Assembly: GCA_913052545.1 (NCBI GenBank)
Contig: CAJXEF010000005.1
Location: 1-33,831, forward strand
Reading direction: 5' to 3'
Length of the DNA: 33,831 nucleotides
DNA from: an uncultured Chloroflexota bacterium
GTDB taxonomy: Bacteria; Chloroflexota; Dehalococcoidia; UBA3495
Under the pieces are notes generated by a model. The model was not told the origin of the DNA, did no database searches, and was given only the letters and a program-made list of their open reading frames with translations. Positions within the stretch are counted from its first letter, which is position 1. Each line of letters opens with the position of its first letter. Shown in pieces: positions 24,786 to 33,211 of this stretch. Position numbers and translations under genes: made by a program.

Positions 24786-26371
24786 CGAACCCAAAAATAG
24801 TTGGTTCCGATCAAATGGTAGCTATCGAGAAGCAATCAGCAGTATTAGGCGTTAGTACAGATCAACTTATGGAAAACGCGGGTTTGAATGTTGCTGTAGC
24901 AATCAAAAATCATGTTGGGCGAATTGCTGGTTTAAAAGTTTTAATTCTGGTTGGGCCTGGCAATAATGGGTCTGATGGCTTAGTAATTGCTCGCCATCTG
25001 AAAAGGTGGGGGGCAGACGCCACGGTGTATTTAACCTCCAAAAGACCCTATATAGATTCAAAATTGATTAGTGCTCGCCAGTACGGAGTATCCATAATTT
25101 CATATGTCGATGATCCTGATTTTCTCAAGTTATATTCATTATTAAAGGATTGTCGTATTGTAGTTGATTCCATATTGGGTACTGGCGTGTCCCGTCCTCT
25201 GGAAGGTAGGTTAAAGGATATTATTCTTGCGATCAGTGATTGGCGGCTAAAAGAAAGTAGAAATCAAATTATGGCTGTAGACTTGCCCACCGGCGTCGAT
25301 CCCGACTCAGGATGGGCAGATCCATCTTCTTTGATTGCCGATTATACTTTCGTCCTTGGATTTCCTAAAAAAGGTTTATTTCAATTTCCTGGAGCCGATC
25401 ATATTGGAAAATTAACTATTCTAGATATAGGTATACCTTCTGAAGCAGTAGATAATCAAAATATAGATCTCGAACTTCTGAGCCCAGGGTGGGTAGGTAA
25501 TACTCTGCCCGCTCGTCCTAGGAATTCACATAAAGGTACTTATGGTCATACTCTTATAATTGCCGGCTCGAGGAACTATGTTGGAGCTGCCTATCTTTCT
25601 GCACAGGCGGCTATTCGAACCGGATCCGGATTGGTAACTGTTGCATCCCCTGCGTGCGTTTACCCTATATTGGCCGCTAAACTAACAGAGGCCATACATA
25701 TTCCTTTGCCGGATAATGCCCAAGGTGGTATAGACTCCGGTGCTGCGGATGTTATTAGGTCAAGCTTGAATCAATATACGGCTTTGGCCTTGGGATGTGG
25801 TTTAGGTAGATCCGAAGGGACACGAGAATTTGTCGAGAAGCTTTTGTTCGACGCTGGTGGGCTAGAAACACCGTTAGTGCTGGATGCTGATGGTTTAAAT
25901 AATATCTGTGGGTTCCAAAGATGGTGGGAGTATTTGCCGTCTAATACAGTTTTAACTCCGCATCCGGGAGAAATGGCTACTCTCTCGGGAATTCCCATCT
26001 CTTCCATACTTGTAGACAGAATCGGTTTTACTCGAGCTAGAGTAGAACATTGGAACAAGATAGTAATTTTGAAGGGTGCCAATACTATCATTGCAGCGCC
26101 CGGGCTGAATACTTTTGTATCTCCTTTTGCGACTTCTGGGATGGCATCCGGGGGAACTGGTGATGTTTTGACTGGAATAATTTCTTCCTTGATCTCTCAA
26201 GGGCTTACTGGCAGTCTTGCTGCGAGTTGTGGGGTATATATTCATGGTAAAGCGGGAATCTCTGCAACCCATGAACATGGAGAGGCAGGATTAACTGCAA
26301 CGGACATAATAAAAAGATTGCCCAAGGTTATTAGTGATCTGAAACAAGCTAACTATGGGGTTGAGATTTGA
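24776..26371 (+). CDS. nnr: Bifunctional NAD(P)HX epimerase/dehydratase
   Basis: The 531-residue fusion repairs hydrated NAD(P)H. The N-terminal YjeF_N epimerase domain (about residues 1-220) has LVGPGNNGSDGLVIARHL, with Ser in place of the usual second Gly of GGDG, and DLPTGVDPDSG. The C-terminal dehydratase domain (about residues 235-525) has the ribokinase-like pattern with NTVLTPHPGEMATLSG and SGGTGDVLTGIISSL, which hold the ATP/ADP phosphates and the catalytic Asp. Length is that of the bacterial fusion. The ATG at 24776 overlaps acpS by 10 nt. Confidence 0.95.
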   Translation: MRLTNPKIVGSDQMVAIEKQSAVLGVSTDQLMENAGLNVAVAIKNHVGRIAGLKVLILVGPGNNGSDGLVIARHLKRWGADATVYLTSKRPYIDSKLISARQYGVSIISYVDDPDFLKLYSLLKDCRIVVDSILGTGVSRPLEGRLKDIILAISDWRLKESRNQIMAVDLPTGVDPDSGWADPSSLIADYTFVLGFPKKGLFQFPGADHIGKLTILDIGIPSEAVDNQNIDLELLSPGWVGNTLPARPRNSHKGTYGHTLIIAGSRNYVGAAYLSAQAAIRTGSGLVTVASPACVYPILAAKLTEAIHIPLPDNAQGGIDSGAADVIRSSLNQYTALALGCGLGRSEGTREFVEKLLFDAGGLETPLVLDADGLNNICGFQRWWEYLPSNTVLTPHPGEMATLSGIPISSILVDRIGFTRARVEHWNKIVILKGANTIIAAPGLNTFVSPFATSGMASGGTGDVLTGIISSLISQGLTGSLAASCGVYIHGKAGISATHEHGEAGLTATDIIKRLPKVISDLKQANYGVEI

Positions 26372-26402
26372 AAAATTGAGTTAATCAAGTAGTTAACCAT
26401 AA

Positions 26403-26430
26403 CTGACTTTGGACCAAGTTATGTTATACT
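26403..26430 (+). promoter_or_regulatory. Promoter of the HEAT-repeat gene
   Basis: CTGACT (26403-26408), a 16-bp spacer and TATACT (26425-26430) preceded by TGT form a strong extended -10 promoter. Start near 26437 leaves a leader of about 69 nt. Confidence 0.55.
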
Positions 26431-26505
26431 CCGGCCCAGTTATATGGGTCTGGTTGTGCCGCAAATTCAGTTCTACTTCTAATAATTCCAGAGGATTTAG
26501 GCGAA

Positions 26506-27417
26506 ATGGAAGAGGTCTTAGATATCTTGGCAGATACATCTGCTGACGTGGCTAACGCCGATTTTATAGAGATTTCTGATTTATCTCCTTCAGAAATAGG
26601 GTCATTCGCTAGGGTTTGGTTTACCATACCGGTAGAGCGCCAGCGTTCCATTGTGTCGACTATGGTTTCTTTGGCTGAAGATAATCCAGAATTGGATTTT
26701 TGCGCGGTCTTTAAAATGTGTCTTAAAGACGCGGATGAGATGGTTCAAAAAACTGCGATAGAGGGCCTGTGGGAATATGAGGATAGATCTATTATCTCAG
26801 GCTTAGTAGATATATTGAGATCTGACAAGAGTCCATTCGTTCGTGCGACAGCTGCGGTAGCGTTGGGTAAATTCACATATTTGACTCAAGAAGGTAAATT
26901 ACTTCCAAAAGACGAAGATCAACTATTCGACAACCTCATGGTTACCCTTTCAAATGAAGATGAAGATCTTGAGGTGAGAAGAAGGAGTCTTGAAGCGGTG
27001 GCTCCTTTCAATACTGAGGTTATACAGGGTTACGTAGTTTGGGCATATGAAAGTGATGATTTGGATTTGAAATCCAGCTCTATTTTCGCTATGGGTCGTA
27101 CGGGAGAGACAAGCTGGATACCATTTTTAATGAAAGAGCTACAAAGTCCAGAACCATCTGTTCGATTTGAGACAGCTAATGCATGTGGAGATTTGGGTGA
27201 TGAAGAGGTAGTTCCAAATCTAGTTCAACTATTGGAAGATGATGATTATCAGGTGCAAATAGCTGGAATAAGTGCTATAGGCAAAATAGGCGGTGTGGTA
27301 GCAAAACGGGTTTTAATGCGTTGCATCAAAGAGGGTGACGCCACCTTGGAAGATGCGGCTCGGGCCGCTCTGGAAGACGTAGAATTTCTTGATGATCCTA
27401 TGAACTATCAATCGTAG
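26506..27417 (+). CDS. Acidic HEAT-repeat protein of unknown function
   Basis: The 303-residue protein is rich in Asp and Glu, especially in its first 60 residues. From about residue 65 it shows paired-helix repeats of the HEAT/PBS-lyase type. Examples are VRATAAVALGKF, VRRRSLEAVAPF, LKSSSIFAMGRTGE, VRFETANACGDLGD and VQIAGISAIGKIGG. About six repeats are visible. Such solenoids bind proteins or cofactors; no catalytic motif, signal peptide or membrane helix is seen. GAGGA lies 10 nt before the ATG, and it has its own promoter. I do not recognise a specific family, so function is not assigned. Confidence 0.85.
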   Translation: MEEVLDILADTSADVANADFIEISDLSPSEIGSFARVWFTIPVERQRSIVSTMVSLAEDNPELDFCAVFKMCLKDADEMVQKTAIEGLWEYEDRSIISGLVDILRSDKSPFVRATAAVALGKFTYLTQEGKLLPKDEDQLFDNLMVTLSNEDEDLEVRRRSLEAVAPFNTEVIQGYVVWAYESDDLDLKSSSIFAMGRTGETSWIPFLMKELQSPEPSVRFETANACGDLGDEEVVPNLVQLLEDDDYQVQIAGISAIGKIGGVVAKRVLMRCIKEGDATLEDAARAALEDVEFLDDPMNYQS

Positions 27418-27443
27418 TCTGTAATTAATGTTGTTAAGCTTAT

Positions 27444-27471
27444 TTGCGCACATTGTCGGCCGTTTTAAAAT
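27444..27471 (+). promoter_or_regulatory. Promoter of the Rv0121-family gene, giving a leaderless message
   Basis: TTGCGC (27444-27449), a 16-bp spacer and TAAAAT (27466-27471). Seven nt past the -10 is 27478, the A of the ATG. The bases before the ATG (AAAATCGTACA) contain no ribosome site. Confidence 0.45.
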
Positions 27472-27477
27472 CGTACA

Positions 27478-27921
27478 ATGTCTTACCATAGCTTAAAGCA
27501 ACTGCCACAGGCCCAAATGGAAAACTTATGTAATTCTCCTGTTGGGCGTTTAGCAACAGCAGACCAATTAGGGATGCCTCATGTGATACCTGTTTGTTTC
27601 GGAGTATCCAACGGAAGTATTTTCATTCTTTTGGATCACAAACCCAAGCGTACCAAGTTAACTAACCTTAAGAGGGTTAGAAATATCCTAGAAAATCCTA
27701 GTGTGTCTATGATTGTTGATCACTATGACAGTGATTGGACTAATCTTTGGTACATACTTGTGTCTGGAGTAGCAGAATTGCTTTATGAAACTCCAGAACG
27801 GCCTTTAGTACTCGATATCCTAAAACAAAAATATCCCCAATATAAATCTATGGGGGTGTATGCCAATCCTCTGATTAAAATTACCCCTAAAAATGTTCTT
27901 AGTTGGTCATATAGCAGCTGA
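27478..27921 (+). CDS. PPOX-class probable F420-dependent enzyme, Rv0121 family
   Basis: The 147-residue split-barrel flavoprotein resembles the Rv0121 group. It has SPVGRLATADQLGMPHVIPVC at the N-terminus, LDHKPKRTKL, LKRVRNILENPSVSMIVDHY and DWTNLWYILVSGVAEL. These features match my recollection of the family model TIGR03668. In mycobacterial relatives F420 is the expected cofactor; FMN or other flavins are possible. Substrate is unknown. The promoter ends so close that the message is probably leaderless. It lies between the HEAT gene and the ThDP gene on plus, each with its own promoter. Confidence 0.82.
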   Translation: MSYHSLKQLPQAQMENLCNSPVGRLATADQLGMPHVIPVCFGVSNGSIFILLDHKPKRTKLTNLKRVRNILENPSVSMIVDHYDSDWTNLWYILVSGVAELLYETPERPLVLDILKQKYPQYKSMGVYANPLIKITPKNVLSWSYSS

Positions 27922-27942
27922 AACAACTGAAGGGCACCGATT

Positions 27943-27972
27943 TTGGGGAATTTATTTTTTCTAGGGTATAAT
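27943..27972 (+). promoter_or_regulatory. Promoter of the ThDP enzyme gene
   Basis: TTGGGG (27943-27948), an 18-bp spacer and a perfect TATAAT (27967-27972). Start near 27979 gives a 51-nt leader ending in AAAGGAGGGG, a very strong ribosome site. Confidence 0.5.
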
Positions 27973-28029
27973 TAATGCTTGCCAATTTAGACGTATTTTT
28001 AAACAATCACCGACCAAAGGAGGGGATAC

Positions 28030-29679
28030 ATGGATGGTGTTACTGCTATTGCTAATGTTTTGAAAATAGAAGGTACGGAGTTTATATGTTGTATGCCATC
28101 TAATCCTTTGATTGAAGCGGCAGCGATTGCCGGAATCAGGCCTATCGTTTGTCGTCAGGAACGTACAGGGATTCACATGGCTGACGGATTTTCTCGTATA
28201 AATAATGGTAAGAAACACGGTATATTTTTGGCTCAAAATGGACCAGGAGCTGAAAATGCTTTTGCAGGTATAGCCCAGGCATATGCGGATTCGGTTCCGT
28301 TGCTATTTTTACCAGCCGGAGCTGCAAGGAGGCGAACCGGTGTAGCTCCTGTATTCAGTCCCACTCGAAGTTATGCAGAGATTACAAAATGGGCTGCAGT
28401 AATAAATTATGCGGACCGAGTTCCAGAATTAATGCGCCGAGCTTTCACGATGTTAAGGTCAGGGAAGCCAGGCCCCGTTCTTTTAGAAATACCTCAGGAT
28501 CTGGGCACGGAAGAAATTAGTGAAGAAGATTTTGATTACCAGCCACCTAGCCAAATACGTACTGCAGGCGATCCGGAGGCAGTAGCGGCGGCGGCTAGAG
28601 CATTACTTTCGGCACAACGACCGGTAATACAAGTAGGTCAAGGTGTGCTTTACGCTGAAGCCACTCAAGAATTAATAAGATTAGCAGAATATCTACAAAT
28701 TCCAGTTATGACTACTTTAGAAGGTAAGGGAGCCTTCCCGGAAAACCATCCGTTATCAATCGGTGTTGGAGGGTCCAGTACTACTGGAGGAGTGCATCGG
28801 TTTTTGACTGATGCTGATGTAGTGTTCGGGATAGGCTGTTCTTTTATAAAAAGTAGTTTTACTGTGCCTATACCCGATGGGAAAGTACTTATTCATGCTA
28901 CAAACAGTGATGAAGATATCAACAAGGATTACAGAGCCCATTTCCCGGTAGTCGGCGATGCCAAGTTGGTTTTGTCTCAATTCATTGACGAGATAAGTCG
29001 CCAGGCAGGTTCCACGGGTCGACCGACTAACCAGGTTCTTCTGGATGAAATTAGGGCAACTAAGGAGCAGTGGCTGTCTGAATGGATGCCCAGATTGACT
29101 TCCGATGAAACCCCCATTAATCCCTACCGTGTAGTCTGGGATGTGATGAAAGCTATAGACTTAGATAACTGCATTGTGACCCACGAATCCGGAAGTTCTA
29201 GGGAGCAGGTAACACCATTTTGGGAGGCACGGACTCCAAGAAGTTTTATTGGTTGGGGTAAATCTACTCAGCTAGGTTACAGTCTAGGGTTGGCAATGGG
29301 AGCTAAATTAGCCGCCCCAGAAAAGCAAGTTGTTAACTTTATGGGCGATGCGGCATTCGGTATGGTAGGTTTAGATGTAGAGACTGCCGTTAGGGAACGG
29401 ATACCTATAACGACTATTGTCATGAATAATTCTACTATGGGTATTTATCCTGATAGCAGAATGCCGACAGCAGTAGAACGGTACAACACAAAGGAATTGT
29501 CTGGGGATTTTGCTGGTGTAGCCCAAGCTCTCGGAGCATATTCCGAGAGAATAACTGATCCAGGGGAAATCATTCCTGCTTTCCGACGAGCCCAGAGCAT
29601 GAATGAATCGGGGCGGCCTGCTTTATTAGAATTTATTACGAAGGAAGATGGAGTTTTCTCGAAATTCCAATTTCGTTAA
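28030..29679 (+). CDS. Thiamine diphosphate-dependent enzyme (acetolactate synthase-like)
   Basis: The 549-residue protein has the three-domain ThDP layout. The N-terminal Pyr domain holds the cofactor-activating Glu44 in RQERTGIHMADGFSR, and AQNGPGAENAFAG follows. The central domain has VIQVGQGVLYAEA. The C-terminal PP domain has MGDAAFGMVGLDVETAVRER and, about 25 residues on, MNNSTMG, the GD...NN metal/ThDP motif. The family includes acetolactate synthase, benzoylformate decarboxylase, oxalyl-CoA decarboxylase and benzaldehyde lyase. No biosynthetic AHAS regulatory subunit is adjacent, so a catabolic carboligase or decarboxylase is more likely. AAAGGAGGGG is 4 nt before the ATG. Its stop overlaps the stop of the convergent MFS gene. 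Confidence 0.9.
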   Translation: MDGVTAIANVLKIEGTEFICCMPSNPLIEAAAIAGIRPIVCRQERTGIHMADGFSRINNGKKHGIFLAQNGPGAENAFAGIAQAYADSVPLLFLPAGAARRRTGVAPVFSPTRSYAEITKWAAVINYADRVPELMRRAFTMLRSGKPGPVLLEIPQDLGTEEISEEDFDYQPPSQIRTAGDPEAVAAAARALLSAQRPVIQVGQGVLYAEATQELIRLAEYLQIPVMTTLEGKGAFPENHPLSIGVGGSSTTGGVHRFLTDADVVFGIGCSFIKSSFTVPIPDGKVLIHATNSDEDINKDYRAHFPVVGDAKLVLSQFIDEISRQAGSTGRPTNQVLLDEIRATKEQWLSEWMPRLTSDETPINPYRVVWDVMKAIDLDNCIVTHESGSSREQVTPFWEARTPRSFIGWGKSTQLGYSLGLAMGAKLAAPEKQVVNFMGDAAFGMVGLDVETAVRERIPITTIVMNNSTMGIYPDSRMPTAVERYNTKELSGDFAGVAQALGAYSERITDPGEIIPAFRRAQSMNESGRPALLEFITKEDGVFSKFQFR

Positions 29680-30941
29680 GCCTGTCCGCTCGGTTTAGCG
29701 GGTCGGGCTATCAATATCAGGAAAGTGCTCACTACCGCTAGGCATGCGAAATACAAAAATGCCGCATGGTAGCTATTGGTGTTATCGTAGACTATTCCAG
29801 AAATGAGAGGTCCTACGGCGAAGCCAGCCACCTGTGCAGCTCGGCTAATCCCAAATATTGAACCTAAAGAGTTTCGACCGTAATGGTTAGCCCATAAAAG
29901 GGGTGTTAACAAGTTCACCCCGCTTCCTGTTATCCCGTGGAGCATCGCAAAGGCGTACGTTCCAGCTAAACTATCGGTATTAGTCAATACCATTATGCTG
30001 ACTGCCCCTAGCAGATAAACCCCTGACAACATGTACCTGGGTGATAGTCGTTCCGCTAAAAATCCCAGAACCAAAGCCCCTGATGCTCCTGTTAGGGACA
30101 TGATACTAATAGTACTTACGGCTTTCATTGGTTCTAAGCCTTGCTGTATCAGATGAGGAACAAGATGAAGCCCGATTCCAGACATTCCGCTACTTACGAG
30201 AAATAAAGAGACAATAATCAACCAGAAACTTCGGGATTTTAATATTTTGTGAAGAGGAGTTCCATAGTCCACTGAAGAAGTGGGATTGATTGCGCCTATT
30301 GAGTCGGTTTTTTCATTGTTGGATAATCGGATCCCATCTGGTGACAACCCCATATCTTCAGGTTGGCGTCTAATTAACCAGGCACATGGTATCGCACCGA
30401 AAACAAGCATACCTCCACCCAACATCAACCAAGCATTTCTCCAGCCCGCATTCATTATCACTAGTTGTACTATAGGAGCCATAATGGTCATGCCTGCGGA
30501 TTCGGAAAAAAATATGATACCTGTTGCTCGACCTCTAAACTTGTCGAACCACTTTCCAACGGCCGGTGCTGTGCCTATTTTTATTAACCCTTGGTCAGCG
30601 ATTCGTGCAAATGTGAAAGCTACATAAAATCCAATCAAAGTTTGCGACAATGCGAGATAGCTACAAGATAATGCTACAGTTAACCCGCCGATTGTTAGCA
30701 ATACTCGAGAACCTAATCTATCTACGATGCGGCCACTAAATGGAGCAAGAGCTGCCCCTAATATTGCCCCTAAACTGGTAGCACCGGCTAACTGGGTTCG
30801 TGTCCATCCGAATTCTTGGCTCATAGGAGTTACGAAAATTGTGAGTATACCAATGGCAGTCGCGGCGTTGGCAAAACCGATGCCGGACGAAGCAGCTACA
30901 ATTAACCACCCGTAATAAATTTTGTTACTGGACGAACCCAT
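29676..30941 (-). CDS. MFS transporter (monocarboxylate/oxalate-formate-like)
   Basis: The protein has 421 residues with twelve predicted hydrophobic helices, a central loop near residues 195-225, and an N-terminal YYGWLIVAASSGIGF typical of the MCT/OFA branch. The helix 2-3 loop reads GRIVDRLGSR, the MFS signature. Likely cargo is a carboxylate, taken up with H+ or exchanged, but this is inferred from the branch only. GGAAGG lies about 11 nt before the ATG. It converges on the ThDP gene with a 4-nt overlap of stops. An inverted repeat about 84 nt upstream, overlapping a -10, could regulate it. Confidence 0.88.
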   Translation of the reverse strand: MGSSSNKIYYGWLIVAASSGIGFANAATAIGILTIFVTPMSQEFGWTRTQLAGATSLGAILGAALAPFSGRIVDRLGSRVLLTIGGLTVALSCSYLALSQTLIGFYVAFTFARIADQGLIKIGTAPAVGKWFDKFRGRATGIIFFSESAGMTIMAPIVQLVIMNAGWRNAWLMLGGGMLVFGAIPCAWLIRRQPEDMGLSPDGIRLSNNEKTDSIGAINPTSSVDYGTPLHKILKSRSFWLIIVSLFLVSSGMSGIGLHLVPHLIQQGLEPMKAVSTISIMSLTGASGALVLGFLAERLSPRYMLSGVYLLGAVSIMVLTNTDSLAGTYAFAMLHGITGSGVNLLTPLLWANHYGRNSLGSIFGISRAAQVAGFAVGPLISGIVYDNTNSYHAAFLYFACLAVVSTFLILIARPAKPSGQA

Positions 30942-31394
30942 ATACTTTAACCTTCCCGTGGGACACCCTAGCTTGATCGATTTCCGTGGGAATTGAGGGA
31001 AAGATCACTTGGTTTATTAAGCATTTGAAATTATGATTTCAATCACATTAACTTGTAAGCTAAGTGGCTTAAACTATGTATTAATTGGTGGATTTTGATT
31101 CGTTCCAATATGGTTTGACGTGATAACTTGGGTCAGAAACTCGGTAGGAGAATATGTTATTTTCTCTAGTAGAAATACACTAAACTCCGAATTTTCTGCG
31201 TATATTATTCCTCACGACGTATGAGTCATAATAACGGAAGAAAGGATGGGTACGGGTTCGATCATAAACCTCCTATCGCTTGGTCTTACCTACACTACTC
31301 CGGTAAATGTTGAGGATTACTCTGGACGTTATTCAATTCCAGTCAAGTGTCTAGATGGGGTTAGACAGGGTTCTATTTATCAGACTATATTCGA
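30942..31394. other. 453-nt gap between the GGT-family and MFS genes
   Basis: No gene with recognisable product is seen on either strand. It holds the MFS promoter and inverted repeat (31025-31058), the 3' flank of the GGT-family gene and several small AT-rich inverted repeats, such as TTTCT/AGAAA near 31160. No long T-run terminator was found. A plus-strand frame from 31246 is mostly antisense to the downstream gene. Confidence 0.6.
31025..31058 (-). promoter_or_regulatory. MFS gene promoter with inverted repeat over the -10
   Basis: Inverted repeat TTGAAAT-TATG-ATTTCAA spans 31025-31042. On minus, TTACAA (31053-31058) and CATAAT (31030-31035) are 17 bp apart, and the -10 lies in the repeat centre. 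A regulator bound here would block transcription of the MFS gene. Confidence 0.4.
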
Positions 31395-32996
31395 TTACCA
31401 ACCAATGGCACAGCCATCTTTGCGGGACTCCGAACCTCCCCAAAGTACTCCTGATTCTGGATCTCGAGAAATAATTTGGGCACCACCCATGCCTCCTGAT
31501 CCACCGCGTTGTGGGCCCGCCATCAAATTAACTGTGTGGCCCATGTTTTGTAGCTGTTGCACTACGGACTGGTCTACACCCTCTTCTAGGACTACACCGT
31601 CCCCTACTACTTGGAATCTTAATGCATCGATAGATTCTTGAGGGTTCATATTCAAATCAACCATATTGTTGATCATTTGCAGGTGACCTTGGGGTTGCAT
31701 AAATCCTCCCATAACCCCGTAACAAAGCGTAAGATCACCGTTTTGAGTGGCCATCGCGGGGATAATAGTGTGATATGGGCGCTTACCTCCGGATAATGAA
31801 TTGGGATGATCCGGTTCAAGGGAGAACAGTGAAGCTCGATTATGCAAAACTATTCCGGTACCGGGTACCACTAAGCCGCTCCCAAAATTAGAAAACACGC
31901 TGTTTATAAATGAACAAGCATTACCTTCTCTGTCTATGCAACTAATATAAACAGTATCGCTCCCCTCTAAAACTTGGCCATAAGGCACAGATTTCATTGC
32001 TGAATTACTGTTAATCAATTGGCGACGTTGTTCAGCATAGGTTTTGGAAATCAGGTGCTCTATGGGTACTGTCGATTTGCGTGGATCGGCTATATACCTA
32101 AAGCCATCAGCGAATGCCAACCGCATCGCCTCTATCAAATAGTGGTAACGTTCTGCGCTTTGAGATCCCATTTGTTGCATATCAAAGCCCTCTATTATAT
32201 TCAGTGCTTCTAATGCAGCTATGCCCTGACCGTTAGGAGGACATTCCCAACATGTGACGCCCCGGTAGTCAGTTGATATGGGTTCGTCCCAATCTGATGA
32301 ATGTATCTCGAGATCTTCGTTCGATAGCCAACCTCCTTGTTCTTGAACGAATGCCGCTATTTTCCCTCCGATTTCTCCTTTATAAAATGCTTCAGAACCT
32401 CCCTCAGATATGGTCCGCAACGTCTGCCCTAACGTGGGTATGGCCATGGTTTCACCATGATAAGGGGCGCGCCCGTTGATCAACATCTCCTGACCTGATG
32501 GAAGCCTTGAAATTTTTTCTTCAACCTGTCTCCATTGATGCGAAATTATCTCGGTTACTGGAAATCCTTCTTCAGCGTATTTTATAGCAGGTTTCAGAAC
32601 CTCTGACAGAGGCATAGATCCGAAGGAACCAAGAATAGTCTCCCAACCGTGTACTGTACCGGGGGTGGAAACTGAATAAACACCGAATTCAGGTACTCTC
32701 TTATGTCCTTGGGATTGTAATTCGTCGATAGAAGATGAGAGAGGTGCGGCACCACTCCCGTTTAGAGCGTGTATTGTTTTCTTTTTTGCATCCCAAATTA
32801 AGGCGAACATGTCGCCTCCTACCCCAGTAGAGATGGGTTCAACTACATTAAGTACTGCTGCACATGCAACTGCTGCATCGACCGCGTTGCCTCCGTTTAC
32901 TAGAGTCTGAAGACCGACTTGCGCTGCTAAGGGTTGGCTGGTTGCACACATTCCATTTTTGGCAAGAACGGGCGACCTGCGGGAGTTGAAGAACAT
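31395..32996 (-). CDS. Gamma-glutamyltransferase family Ntn-hydrolase
   Basis: The 533-residue proenzyme shows the family start GGNAVDAAVACAAVLNVVEP and GVGGDMFALIW. The autoprocessing site is Thr348 in GSDTVYISCID, the residue that becomes the nucleophile of the small subunit. YGVMGGFMQPQGH is the usual glycine-rich loop. No signal peptide is visible, so the enzyme should be cytoplasmic, like YwrD. The Arg that binds the glutamate carboxylate in E. coli GGT is not obvious: the region reads ALNGSGAAP. Cephalosporin acylase- or oxamate amidohydrolase-like activity is therefore possible. AAGGAG lies 9 nt before the ATG. Confidence 0.88.
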   Translation of the reverse strand: MFFNSRRSPVLAKNGMCATSQPLAAQVGLQTLVNGGNAVDAAVACAAVLNVVEPISTGVGGDMFALIWDAKKKTIHALNGSGAAPLSSSIDELQSQGHKRVPEFGVYSVSTPGTVHGWETILGSFGSMPLSEVLKPAIKYAEEGFPVTEIISHQWRQVEEKISRLPSGQEMLINGRAPYHGETMAIPTLGQTLRTISEGGSEAFYKGEIGGKIAAFVQEQGGWLSNEDLEIHSSDWDEPISTDYRGVTCWECPPNGQGIAALEALNIIEGFDMQQMGSQSAERYHYLIEAMRLAFADGFRYIADPRKSTVPIEHLISKTYAEQRRQLINSNSAMKSVPYGQVLEGSDTVYISCIDREGNACSFINSVFSNFGSGLVVPGTGIVLHNRASLFSLEPDHPNSLSGGKRPYHTIIPAMATQNGDLTLCYGVMGGFMQPQGHLQMINNMVDLNMNPQESIDALRFQVVGDGVVLEEGVDQSVVQQLQNMGHTVNLMAGPQRGGSGGMGGAQIISRDPESGVLWGGSESRKDGCAIGW

Positions 32997-33009
32997 ACTA
33001 GTGTCTCCT

Positions 33010-33029
33010 TAGGACTGGAATAGGACTGG
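33010..33029. repeat. Tandem TAGGACTGG, 11-bp period
   Basis: TAGGACTGG occurs at 33010-33018 and 33021-33029, just upstream of the GGT-family start. An 11-bp period puts both copies on one helical face; too short for more. Confidence 0.3.
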
Positions 33030-33211
33030 CCCAGTTTAACATACGGGTTTCTGTGCGGCATATGGCCAGTCAAGACGGTTTATGTGTACCGTTAAATTCT
33101 CTGTGTTAACATATGGATATGGATTCCTGTTTCATGGGATCCAAGTCTTCGGTAGATTAATCTCAAAACACTGGTTTCGGCAACGATAACCTGTGAGCTA
33201 GGAGTTATATT

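Noticed and set aside
31212..31265. 17-codon minus-strand frame with AGGAGG upstream
   Set aside because: Spacing of 3 nt is too short and the peptide has no recognisable feature.
31246..31275. GGTTCGATC resembling a tRNA T-loop
   Set aside because: Flanking bases do not form a T-stem or acceptor stem.
31246..31641. Plus-strand frame of 131 residues
   Set aside because: Most of it is antisense to the GGT-family gene and shows no family similarity.
33154..33163. 10-bp palindrome AGATTAATCT upstream of the peroxiredoxin gene
   Set aside because: Short and AT-rich; not supported by a repeat copy or a promoter relation.
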